Source: an uncultured Acetatifactor sp.
Lineage (GTDB): Bacteria; Bacillota; Clostridia; Lachnospirales; Lachnospiraceae
DNA: 41,593 nt
Assembly (NCBI GenBank): GCA_910586835.1
Contig: CAJUJU010000034.1
Location: 1-41,593, forward strand
Direction of reading: 5' to 3'
Under the pieces are notes generated by a model, which saw nothing but the letters and a program-made list of their open reading frames with translations, did not search any database and was not told where the DNA came from. The position numbers and the translations under genes were made by a program. Shown here piece by piece: positions 15,081-22,796 of this stretch (position 1 is its first letter; each line of letters starts with the position of its first letter).

Positions 15081-16151
15081 ATGAAGAAAAAGATTGCGGG
15101 AGCGTTGACGGCGCTGGTGACGGCAGTTCTTCTTGCCGGGTGCGGCAGCCAGGTGAACGTACCGTTGAACCAGATGAAGGTGGAAAAATATGTGACATTG
15201 GGGGATTACGCCAATCTTCAGGTGAAGGCGGATGCCGCCTCGGTGGATCCGGAGGAGCTGGAAGCGCTTCTGAACGATGTCTACTTGAGCGGTGTGACCG
15301 CAGAGACCGGGGGGATCACCGACCGCGCCGTGGCTGTGGGGGATATTGTGGTCATGGACTATGAGGGAAAGAAGGACGGTGTTGCCTTTGCGGGAGGAAC
15401 GGCGCAGGGCGCAAGACTCACCATAGGCAGCGGTCAGTTTATCGACGGTTTTGAGGACGGGCTGGTGGGCGTCATGCCCGGGGAGACGGTAGATCTGGAT
15501 CTGCGGTTTCCGGAGGGGTACAAAAACGCGGATCTGGCCGGACAGGCGGTGGTGTTCACCGTGACGGTACATTATATTGTTCCCGGGAAGATTCCGGTGG
15601 AAGAGATGCAGGACTTGGTGGCCGCGTCCCTGGGTGTGGAGAATGTAAGCACCGTGGAAGGGCTGAACCAGTATCTGTATGACTATCTGTATTCCGACGC
15701 GCAGGCGAATTACAACAACAGCGTCCAGAACGGCATCATGGGAGCGCTGATGGAGTGCTGCACTTTCGGTGAGCTTCCTGAGGAGCTGGTGGAGGATTAT
15801 CGGGAGATGATCTCGGAAAGTCTGGAGAGAAACGCCGCCATGTACGGGAGTACGGCGGACTCCTACGCCATGTACGCCTTTGGTATGACAAAGGAGGAAG
15901 TGATCAATACTTATGCGGAGGAGACGCTGAAGCAGGATCTCGCAATGCAGGCAGTTGCCAACGCGGAGGGGCTTGCGGTCAGCGATGAAGAACTGCAGTC
16001 TATCCTGGAGGAACAGGCCGCTGCCACGGGATATGGAACGGTGGAGGAATATATGGGGAATATCTCCAGAGAAAATTACCGCAATTTCTTTATGAATGAG
16101 AAAGTGATGGAATATCTGGTTCAAAAGGTGACCGTCACGGAAAATGAATAG
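15081..16151 (+). CDS. trigger-factor-like FKBP peptidyl-prolyl isomerase lipoprotein
   Basis: Exported foldase of 356 residues. The signal peptide ends in a lipobox, LLAGC with C21, so it should sit on the outer face of the membrane. An FKBP-type isomerase domain (about 85-170) shows VAVGDIVVMDYEGKKDG, FIDGFEDGLVGVMPGE and the DLDLRFPEGY strand. A helical C-terminal part (about 175-355) resembles the trigger-factor chaperone domain. Cytosolic trigger factor has a ribosome-binding N-domain, which is missing here and replaced by the lipoprotein signal. It lies just before asnS, the gap being 16 nt. It probably helps fold exported proteins. Confidence 0.88.
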   Translation: MKKKIAGALTALVTAVLLAGCGSQVNVPLNQMKVEKYVTLGDYANLQVKADAASVDPEELEALLNDVYLSGVTAETGGITDRAVAVGDIVVMDYEGKKDGVAFAGGTAQGARLTIGSGQFIDGFEDGLVGVMPGETVDLDLRFPEGYKNADLAGQAVVFTVTVHYIVPGKIPVEEMQDLVAASLGVENVSTVEGLNQYLYDYLYSDAQANYNNSVQNGIMGALMECCTFGELPEELVEDYREMISESLERNAAMYGSTADSYAMYAFGMTKEEVINTYAEETLKQDLAMQAVANAEGLAVSDEELQSILEEQAAATGYGTVEEYMGNISRENYRNFFMNEKVMEYLVQKVTVTENE

Positions 16152-16167
16152 AAAAGGAGATAACAGC

Positions 16168-17559
16168 ATGAATTTGACAGACATCAGGGAGCTTTACCGC
16201 AGCCGTGAAAAGTACCTGGGTACGGAGGTTACGGTGGGAGGATGGGTTCGCAGCAACAGGGATTCCAAAAATTTCGGGTTTCTGGTGATCAACGACGGAA
16301 CCTTCTTTGAGCCGCTGCAGGTGGTATACGGGGAGAAGCTTTCCAATTTCCAGGAGCTTTGCAAGATGAATGTGGGAGCTGCGTTGATCGTCCGCGGAAC
16401 CGTGGTCGCTACTCCGGACGCAAAGCAGCCCTTTGAGATGCAGGCGGAGGAGGTACTGGTGGAGGGCGTTTCCACGGCGGATTATCCGCTGCAGAAAAAG
16501 CGCCATTCCTTTGAGTACCTGCGTACCATTTCGCATCTTCGTCCCAGAACGAACACCTTTCAGGCCGTATTTCGTGTGCGTTCGCTGATTGCTTACGCCA
16601 TCCACAGCTTTTTTGTGGAGAGAGGATTTGTCTATGTGCATACCCCTCTGATTACCGGAAGCGACTGCGAGGGTGCCGGGGAGATGTTCCAGGTGACCAC
16701 GCTGGATCTGACAAATGTGCCCCGGACGGAGGAGGGAAAGGTGGACTTCGGCCAGGATTTCTTTGGGAAGCCCACCAATCTGACCGTGAGCGGACAGCTC
16801 AACGGGGAGACCTTTGCCATGGCGTTTAAGAATATCTACACCTTCGGGCCTACCTTCCGGGCGGAGAATTCCAACACCACACGCCATGCGGCTGAGTTCT
16901 GGATGATCGAGCCGGAGATGGCTTTTGCGGATTTGAAGGATGACATGCTTCTGGCGGAGAGCATGCTGAAATATGTGATCCGTTATGTGATGGAGAACGC
17001 GCCGGAGGAGATGGCATTTTTCAATCAGTTTGTGGATAAGGGACTGCTGGAGCGGCTGGAGCATGTGGTGAATTCCGACTTTGGCCATGTGACCTATACC
17101 GAGGCCATAGAGATTCTGGAGAAGCATAACGATGCCTTCGACTATAAGGTATACTGGGGCTGCGATCTGCAGACAGAGCATGAGCGTTACCTGACGGAGG
17201 AGGTATTCAAGCGCCCGGTGTTTGTGACGGACTATCCCAAGGAGATCAAGGCGTTTTATATGAAGCTGAACGAGGACGGCAAAACCGTTGCGGCCATGGA
17301 CTGTCTGGTGCCGGGAATCGGGGAGATCATCGGCGGCAGCCAGAGGGAAGACAAGCTGGAGATCCTGGAGAGCAGGCTGGAGGAACTGGGGCTGAATAAG
17401 GAGGATTACGGGTTCTACCTGGATCTGAGAAAATATGGTTCGGCACGCCATGCGGGATTTGGGCTGGGATTTGAGAGATGCGTAATGTATCTCACGGGTA
17501 TGAGCAATATCCGGGATGTTGTGCCCTTCCCCAGAACGGTGAACAACTGCGAACTGTAA
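16168..17559 (+). CDS. asnS: asparaginyl-tRNA synthetase
   Basis: Class IIb aminoacyl-tRNA synthetase charging tRNA-Asn. The 463-residue product starts at the ATG at 16168, after AAGGAG; an in-frame ATG at 16144 overlaps the previous gene. The N-terminal OB-fold (about 15-105) includes VTVGGWVRSNRDSKNFGF. Motif 2 is FRAENSNTTRHAAEFWMIE and motif 3 is GLGFERCVMYLTGM. Length is as expected for bacterial AsnRS. No T-box leader is visible, as the gene starts close behind the foldase gene. Confidence 0.97.
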   Translation: MNLTDIRELYRSREKYLGTEVTVGGWVRSNRDSKNFGFLVINDGTFFEPLQVVYGEKLSNFQELCKMNVGAALIVRGTVVATPDAKQPFEMQAEEVLVEGVSTADYPLQKKRHSFEYLRTISHLRPRTNTFQAVFRVRSLIAYAIHSFFVERGFVYVHTPLITGSDCEGAGEMFQVTTLDLTNVPRTEEGKVDFGQDFFGKPTNLTVSGQLNGETFAMAFKNIYTFGPTFRAENSNTTRHAAEFWMIEPEMAFADLKDDMLLAESMLKYVIRYVMENAPEEMAFFNQFVDKGLLERLEHVVNSDFGHVTYTEAIEILEKHNDAFDYKVYWGCDLQTEHERYLTEEVFKRPVFVTDYPKEIKAFYMKLNEDGKTVAAMDCLVPGIGEIIGGSQREDKLEILESRLEELGLNKEDYGFYLDLRKYGSARHAGFGLGFERCVMYLTGMSNIRDVVPFPRTVNNCEL

Positions 17560-17560
17560 A

Positions 17561-17574
17561 AATTAAATTTAATT
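17561..17574. repeat. 14-bp perfect AT palindrome
   Basis: AATTAAATTTAATT starts one base after the asnS stop codon. It is fully self-complementary and followed by AATTTTTTT. It could be part of the asnS 3' end signal or an AT-rich promoter element. Function is unknown. Confidence 0.4.
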
Positions 17575-17590
17575 AATTTTTTTGGAGATG

Positions 17591-17620
17591 AAAAGCATGC
17601 CGGAATGTGGTATGCTTTTT
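17591..17620 (+). terminator. terminator-like hairpin before the P60 gene
   Basis: An 11-bp stem, AAAAGCATGCC / GGTATGCTTTT with one G-U pair, loop GGAATGT, and then one more T. It would end asnS transcription, yet it overlaps the leader ORF and the start region of the next gene, whose ATG is at 17623. Confidence 0.6.
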
Positions 17621-17626
17621 CTATGA
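17597..17626 (+). CDS. possible 9-residue leader peptide coupled to the P60 gene
   Basis: ATG at 17597, 9 nt after GGAG (17584-17587), encodes MPECGMLFL. Its TGA (17624-17626) overlaps the ATG of the downstream gene (17623-17625) in an ATGA arrangement. The downstream gene has no ribosome site of its own, so re-initiation from this frame would explain its translation. The frame runs through the terminator-like hairpin. Support is the ribosome site and the overlap; expression is not shown. Confidence 0.4.
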   Translation: MPECGMLFL

Positions 17627-18837
17627 AAAAAGACAGCAGAAAAAAAATCGGAAAATGTATCAATTTTATATTGGTTGCGGGGCTGACCGCGGCGGCGGTA
17701 TCTTCCGGGATTCCGGACGCCATGGTGGCGGAAGCTACTACCATCGGTGAGATTCAGAACAATATCAACAAGCATCAGGATGAACTGGATAAGCTGAACT
17801 CACAGATTGCAGGGCTGGAGGACGAGCAGGACATCATAGAGGAGCAGATTGCCGATCTGAATGCCGAGATCATCAATACCATGGCCAGCGTGAGCCTTCT
17901 GGAGGAAGAGATTGTCCAGAAGGAAGCAGAAATTGCGGACAAACAGGTACAGATCAATGATACACAGGCGGAGTATGAGGAGGCGGTGGGCCAGGAGGAG
18001 GCCCAGCGGCAGAGCATGATGGAATGTACCCGCATGATGTATGAAAACAAGGATATCTCTTACCTGTCGGCTTTTCTGGAGGGAAAAGGACTGTCTGACA
18101 TCCTGAACCAGATGGATTATGTGGAGAGAGTGTACGAGTACAGCATGAACCGGCTGGACGAGTTTGTGGAGACAAAGAATCTGGTGCATGAGCTGTGGGA
18201 CCGTCTGGAGGAGGAAAAGGCCGGGCTGGATCAGGACAGGCAGAATCTGGAGGCGGATAAGACCGAGCTGAAGGGGCTGCAGGCGGATCTGGATAAAAAG
18301 CTTGAGAAAAAGAAGCAGGAGTCCGCTAATTTTGCGGCGGAAATCAAACGGGCGCAGCAGGAGGCGGCGGTGGCGAAAAAGCTTCTGCAGCAGGATAAAC
18401 AGAAGCTGAAGCAGCTGCAGGCGGCGCAAAATGCGGCTAATATCACTGTTAACCCTACGAATTATACCGGGATTATCAACGCAGCCACGGGAAGCGACAA
18501 GGGAAAAACCATTGCAAAGTATGCCTGCCAGTTTGTGGGGAATCCTTATGTGTCAGGGGGAACCAGTTTGACCAACGGGGCGGATTGCTCCGGATTCACC
18601 TACAGGATTTATCAGAATTTCGGCTACAGTATTCCCAGAACCTCTTACCAGCAGAGAAGTGCGGGGACAGAGGTGTCGTATGAGAATGCCCAGCCGGGAG
18701 ATATTATCTGCTATGACGGCCATGTCGGCATGTATATCGGCGGCGGTATGATCGTCCACGCCAGCAATGCGAGAACAGGAATCAAGGTCAGCAGGGCGCA
18801 GTACAGGACGATACTTTCCGTTCGGCGGATTATCTGA
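17623..18837 (+). CDS. secreted coiled-coil NlpC/P60 peptidoglycan hydrolase
   Basis: Exported cell-wall endopeptidase of 404 residues. A basic start and hydrophobic stretch form a signal peptide, probably cut after AMVAEA near residue 38. A long coiled coil (about 40-270) resembles the PcsB/CwlO N-terminal domain, which in those families docks on the FtsEX complex. A short linker leads to the NlpC/P60 domain (about 290-404) with catalytic C322 in NGADCSGF, H367 in GHVGMY and H379 in IVHASN. No ribosome site is found before the ATG; coupling to the leader ORF just upstream is the likely solution. An in-frame ATG at 17605 also lacks one. Confidence 0.92.
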   Translation: MKKDSRKKIGKCINFILVAGLTAAAVSSGIPDAMVAEATTIGEIQNNINKHQDELDKLNSQIAGLEDEQDIIEEQIADLNAEIINTMASVSLLEEEIVQKEAEIADKQVQINDTQAEYEEAVGQEEAQRQSMMECTRMMYENKDISYLSAFLEGKGLSDILNQMDYVERVYEYSMNRLDEFVETKNLVHELWDRLEEEKAGLDQDRQNLEADKTELKGLQADLDKKLEKKKQESANFAAEIKRAQQEAAVAKKLLQQDKQKLKQLQAAQNAANITVNPTNYTGIINAATGSDKGKTIAKYACQFVGNPYVSGGTSLTNGADCSGFTYRIYQNFGYSIPRTSYQQRSAGTEVSYENAQPGDIICYDGHVGMYIGGGMIVHASNARTGIKVSRAQYRTILSVRRII

Positions 18838-18913
18838 CGGTCTTGCCTGAGAATGACATTTTCTGTACAGATATGTGTCGCCGGGAAGCGGCGGTATGGA
18901 GGGGAGTGTAACT

Positions 18914-19747
18914 ATGTTGAGAATCGGATGCCACCTTTCGTCTTCCAAAGGCTTTCTCGCCATGTCACAGACGGCGGAGTCCATCGGGGCTGCCACCTTT
19001 CAGTTTTTTACCAGGAATCCCCGGGGCGGGGCTGCAAAGGATTGGCTGCAGGAGGATGTGGATGCCATGAAGGAGCATTTCGGGACTGCGGGGATTGCAA
19101 GTCCCCTGGCACATGCGCCCTATACGCTGAATGCCTGTGCCAAAGAGGAGCGTACCCGGGCATTTGCTCTGGAGACGCTGGCGGATGACCTGAGACGCCT
19201 GGAGATGATTCCCGGCGTAATGTACAATTTTCATCCCGGAAGTCATGTGGGACAGGGGGCGGAGGAGGGAATCAGGCTCATTGCCGATGCACTCAACCGG
19301 ACACTCTGGGAGGGAATGCATACGGTGGTGCTTCTGGAGACCATGGCCGGAAAAGGAACTGAAGTAGGGCGCAGCTTTGAGGAACTGCGCGCTGTCATTG
19401 ACAGGGTAGAACTGTCGGATCGGGTGGGAATCTGTCTGGATACCTGCCATGTGTGGGACGGCGGCTACGATATTGCCGGAGACCTGGAGCGGGTGTTGGA
19501 GGAATTTGAACAAGTGCTGGGACTTTCCCGGCTGCGGGCGGTTCATCTCAACGATTCCATGAATCCCTGCGGTGCCCGCAAGGACAGGCACCAGAAAATC
19601 GGGCAGGGCTGTATCGGTATGGAGGCGTTTCGCGGGATTGTGACGCATCCCAAGCTCAGAGAGCTGCCCTTTTATCTGGAGACGCCAAACGAGCTGGACG
19701 GCTACCAGGCAGAGATACAGCTGCTGCGCGCCATGGCCGACGGATAA
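18914..19747 (+). CDS. nfo: endonuclease IV (AP endonuclease)
   Basis: Zinc-dependent endonuclease that cuts DNA at abasic sites in base-excision repair. The 277-residue product has the family start RIGCHLSSSKGF, then QFFTRNPRG, the metal ligands in FHPGSHVGQG, VLLETMAGKGTEVG, GICLDTCHVWDGGYD, HLNDSMNPCGARKDRHQKIGQG and YLETPNE. The ATG at 18914 follows GGAGGGGAG; an in-frame extension upstream has no support. A weak promoter (TTGCCT at 18843, 17 nt, TACAGA at 18866) may serve it. Confidence 0.95.
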   Translation: MLRIGCHLSSSKGFLAMSQTAESIGAATFQFFTRNPRGGAAKDWLQEDVDAMKEHFGTAGIASPLAHAPYTLNACAKEERTRAFALETLADDLRRLEMIPGVMYNFHPGSHVGQGAEEGIRLIADALNRTLWEGMHTVVLLETMAGKGTEVGRSFEELRAVIDRVELSDRVGICLDTCHVWDGGYDIAGDLERVLEEFEQVLGLSRLRAVHLNDSMNPCGARKDRHQKIGQGCIGMEAFRGIVTHPKLRELPFYLETPNELDGYQAEIQLLRAMADG

Positions 19748-19770
19748 ACCTTGTTGTCTTTTTGGGGATA

Positions 19771-19883
19771 TATGTTATAATGTGCTTATTTGGGACAGAA
19801 AACGTCCGGATGGACATCCAGCGTAAATTGCGGAGCAATTTATGCTATAATGTGCTTATTTAAGGCAGGAAACGGCCGAATGG
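19771..19883 (+). repeat. duplicated promoter segment upstream of trkA
   Basis: Two 43-bp copies at 19771-19813 and 19841-19883, exactly 70 bp apart and identical at 36 of 43 positions. Each holds TG(T/C)TATAATGTGCTTATTT, an extended -10. The first has a possible -35 TTGTCT 16 nt upstream; the second lacks a clear -35. Between them is an 11-bp hairpin (19821-19845). The pair looks like a tandem promoter duplication feeding trkA-trkH. Confidence 0.6.
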
Positions 19884-19934
19884 CAGAGTTCTGTCTGTGA
19901 ACACAAATATAGAAACTTTGCGGAGGAAATAACC

Positions 19935-21293
19935 GTGAAAATTATCATTGCCGGGGACGGCAAAATGGGAGCTACTCTGACCAGGCAGCTGTCTGCGGAA
20001 GGGGATGAGCTGACGCTGATCGACTCGAATCCCAAGGTGCTGGAGTCCAGCGAGGAGCGCTATGATGTAATGGTGGTACAGGGAAACTGTGCTTCCATGG
20101 ATGTGCTGGAGCAGGCGGGCGCCAGAGAAGCAGATCTGCTGATTGCGATGGCGGGCGCCGACGAGATCAATCTGCTTTGCTGCATGACGGCTCACAGCCT
20201 GAATCCGAAGATTCATACCATTGCCCGCGTGCGGAACCCGGAATATACGGATCAGATCTATGCCATGCGGGAAATGTTTGCCCTTTCCATGACGGTAAAC
20301 CCGGAGAAGCAGGCGGCGGCGGAGATTGCCAGGCTTCTGCGTTATCCGGGTTTTTTGAAGCGGGACACCTTCGCCAAGAGCCGTGTGGAGATTGTGGAGC
20401 TGCGGATTGAGGAAAACAGCAAGCTCTGCAATGTGGCGCTGAACGATATGAACGGCATTGTGAAATGTAAGATTCTGGTATGTGCGGTTCTGAGAAACGG
20501 AAAAGCCATCATGCCCGGCGGTGATTTTGTGCTGAAGAAAGGCGACCGGATTTTTGTGACGGCTTCCACGGAAACCTTGACAGTACTGCTAAAAAATCTG
20601 GGGGTGATCACCCATAAGGTAAAGCGCGTCATCCTCTGCGGCGGCGGCAGAGCGAGCTATTATCTGGCCAAGCAGCTGCAGCGCAGCGGAATCAGGGTAC
20701 AGCTGATAGAGCGTGATCTGGAGAGGTGTAATCAGTTGGCAGCCATCCTCCCCGACACCTGTATCATTCACGGCGATGCCAGCAGTCAGTTCCTGCTGGA
20801 GAGCGAGGGAATTTCGGATTGCGACGCCATTGTGACCATGACAGGGCTGGATGAATTGAATATGGTAATTTCTCTCTACGGCACCAGCTGCGGTGTCCCT
20901 CAGGTCATCACCAAGCTGGGGCGGATGGACAACGCAAATATTCTTGGAAATCTTGCGCTTGGCAGCGTGATCAGTCCCAAGGAGCTGTGCTGTAATATTA
21001 TTGTCAGATATGTCCGTGCCATGAAGAACCAGACCGGGGCGGCGCTCACGGTTCATTCCATCGCGGACGGGCAGGCGGAGGCGGTGGAGTTTCTGGCGGA
21101 TGACAGCACGCTGCACTGCGGGGAACCGTTAAAGAACCTGAGACTGAAAAAGGGAGTCCTGGTGGTATGCATTACCAGAGGGGCAAGACAGGAGATTCCG
21201 AACGGTGATTCTTCCTTTGAACGGGGCGATACCCTGATCATAGTGACCAACGGTGAAAAGGGAATTTATCAGCTGAACGATATTTTTGAATAA
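19935..21293 (+). CDS. trkA: Trk potassium uptake regulatory subunit TrkA
   Basis: Peripheral cytosolic gating subunit of the Trk/Ktr potassium transporter, binding NAD(H). The 452-residue product contains two Rossmann/TrkA-C units. The first begins MKIIIAGDGKMGATL with its TrkA-C near 140-225. The second begins near 228 with VILCGGGRASYYLAKQL and its TrkA-C covers about 370-450. GTG start at 19935 after GGAGG. trkH follows 15 nt after its stop, as in many Bacillota and Proteobacteria. Confidence 0.95.
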   Translation: MKIIIAGDGKMGATLTRQLSAEGDELTLIDSNPKVLESSEERYDVMVVQGNCASMDVLEQAGAREADLLIAMAGADEINLLCCMTAHSLNPKIHTIARVRNPEYTDQIYAMREMFALSMTVNPEKQAAAEIARLLRYPGFLKRDTFAKSRVEIVELRIEENSKLCNVALNDMNGIVKCKILVCAVLRNGKAIMPGGDFVLKKGDRIFVTASTETLTVLLKNLGVITHKVKRVILCGGGRASYYLAKQLQRSGIRVQLIERDLERCNQLAAILPDTCIIHGDASSQFLLESEGISDCDAIVTMTGLDELNMVISLYGTSCGVPQVITKLGRMDNANILGNLALGSVISPKELCCNIIVRYVRAMKNQTGAALTVHSIADGQAEAVEFLADDSTLHCGEPLKNLRLKKGVLVVCITRGARQEIPNGDSSFERGDTLIIVTNGEKGIYQLNDIFE

Positions 21294-21308
21294 TGGGTGA
21301 GGTTTGCC

Positions 21309-22763
21309 ATGAACTATAAAATGATGGGAAGATTCATCGGCAAGATACTGGTGGTGGAGGGTGTGTTTATGGTTCCGGCCCTGCTCATCAGTCTGTGGAA
21401 GAGAGAGTACGCGTCGGCGCATGCCTTCTGGTGGAGTCTGGTGATCATCCTTGGGGTCTCGGGTCTGCTCATGTTACTCTGCCGGGGATCAAAAAATAAA
21501 TTTTATGCGAAGGACGGCCTGGCCTGTGTGGGAATCAGCTGGATTGTCATGAGTCTGCTGGGGTGCCTTCCCTTCTGTTTTTCGGGTGCGATTCCCAGAT
21601 TTATAGACGCTTTTTTTGAGATTGTGTCTGGCTTTACCACCACAGGCGCTTCCGTGGTGCCCGCGGTGGAGGAGCTTCCTATGGGAATCCTCTATTGGAG
21701 AAGCTTCAGCCATTGGCTGGGCGGTATGGGAGTACTGGTATTTTTGCTGGCGGTCTCGTCGGTGGGAGGCAGCGACAACGGATTTACCATGCACCTGCTC
21801 CGGGCGGAGAGCCCCGGGCCCAATGTGGGCAAACTGGTGCCCAAGATGAAAAAGACGGCAGGAATCCTGTATATTTTATACATTCTGCTGACCGTGGTGA
21901 ATATTATTTTTTTGCTGGCGGGGGGAATGTCCCTGTTTGAGGCGGTCTGCACCGCCTTCGGAACGGCTGGGACGGGCGGTTTCGGTGTGAGAAACGACAG
22001 CATTGCGGGCTACAGCCCATATATACAGAATGTGTGTACGGTGTTTATGCTGTTGTTTGGTGTGAATTTCAGCTGTTACTATCTGTTGCTGATCCGGCAG
22101 TTTAAGAATGTGTTTCGGGACGAGGAGCTGCGGCTGTACCTGGGTGTGGTGGCGGGCAGCATTGTTCTGATTACCCTGAACCTGAAGGGCTACTATGAGA
22201 CGCTGGGGGAGACGGTTCGGCACGCGGCGTTCCAGGTTGCTTCCATTGTGACCACCACCGGCTATGCCACCACGGACTTTGACCTGTGGCCTGGATTTTC
22301 CAAGGCTATTCTGTTGTGCCTGATGGTGATAGGGGCCAGCGCGGGAAGCACCGGCGGCGGATTTAAGTGCGGCAGGGCGCTGCTGGTGCTGAAGAGCCTT
22401 CACAGAAGCGTGCGTCAGGTGGTGCATCCCCAGAAGGTGCAGGCGGTGCGGGTCAACGGGCATCCCGTGGGAGAGAAGATTCTGCAGAACACCAACGCCT
22501 ATCTGGCAGCCTATGTGATTATCATCGGGATCAGTTATCTGTTGGTTTCCGTGGACGGTTTTTCCATCACAACCAACATTTCCGCGGTGATGGCCTGCTT
22601 CAACAATGTCGGTCCGGGCTTTGAGACGGTGGGCCCGGCGTGTAATTTTGCGGCATACAGTACCTTTTCCAAGCTGGTTCTGATTATGGATATGCTTGCC
22701 GGGAGGCTTGAGATCTTTCCGATCCTGATTCTGTTTTCCAGGACGACCTGGCGGCATCGTTAA
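21309..22763 (+). CDS. trkH: Trk potassium uptake channel subunit TrkH
   Basis: Integral membrane potassium channel partner of TrkA, 484 residues with about ten membrane segments in the four-repeat M1-P-M2 plan. The four P-loop filter regions are visible as VSGFTTTGAS, FGTAGTGGFG, SIVTTTGYATTDF and NNVGPGFETVGP. I chose the ATG at 21309, 6 nt after GAGG, over an in-frame GTG at 21297. It follows trkA closely, so the two are co-expressed. Confidence 0.95.
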   Translation: MNYKMMGRFIGKILVVEGVFMVPALLISLWKREYASAHAFWWSLVIILGVSGLLMLLCRGSKNKFYAKDGLACVGISWIVMSLLGCLPFCFSGAIPRFIDAFFEIVSGFTTTGASVVPAVEELPMGILYWRSFSHWLGGMGVLVFLLAVSSVGGSDNGFTMHLLRAESPGPNVGKLVPKMKKTAGILYILYILLTVVNIIFLLAGGMSLFEAVCTAFGTAGTGGFGVRNDSIAGYSPYIQNVCTVFMLLFGVNFSCYYLLLIRQFKNVFRDEELRLYLGVVAGSIVLITLNLKGYYETLGETVRHAAFQVASIVTTTGYATTDFDLWPGFSKAILLCLMVIGASAGSTGGGFKCGRALLVLKSLHRSVRQVVHPQKVQAVRVNGHPVGEKILQNTNAYLAAYVIIIGISYLLVSVDGFSITTNISAVMACFNNVGPGFETVGPACNFAAYSTFSKLVLIMDMLAGRLEIFPILILFSRTTWRHR

Positions 22764-22796
22764 AATGAAGCGGAGAGGAAAGACAGAGAGAAGGGC

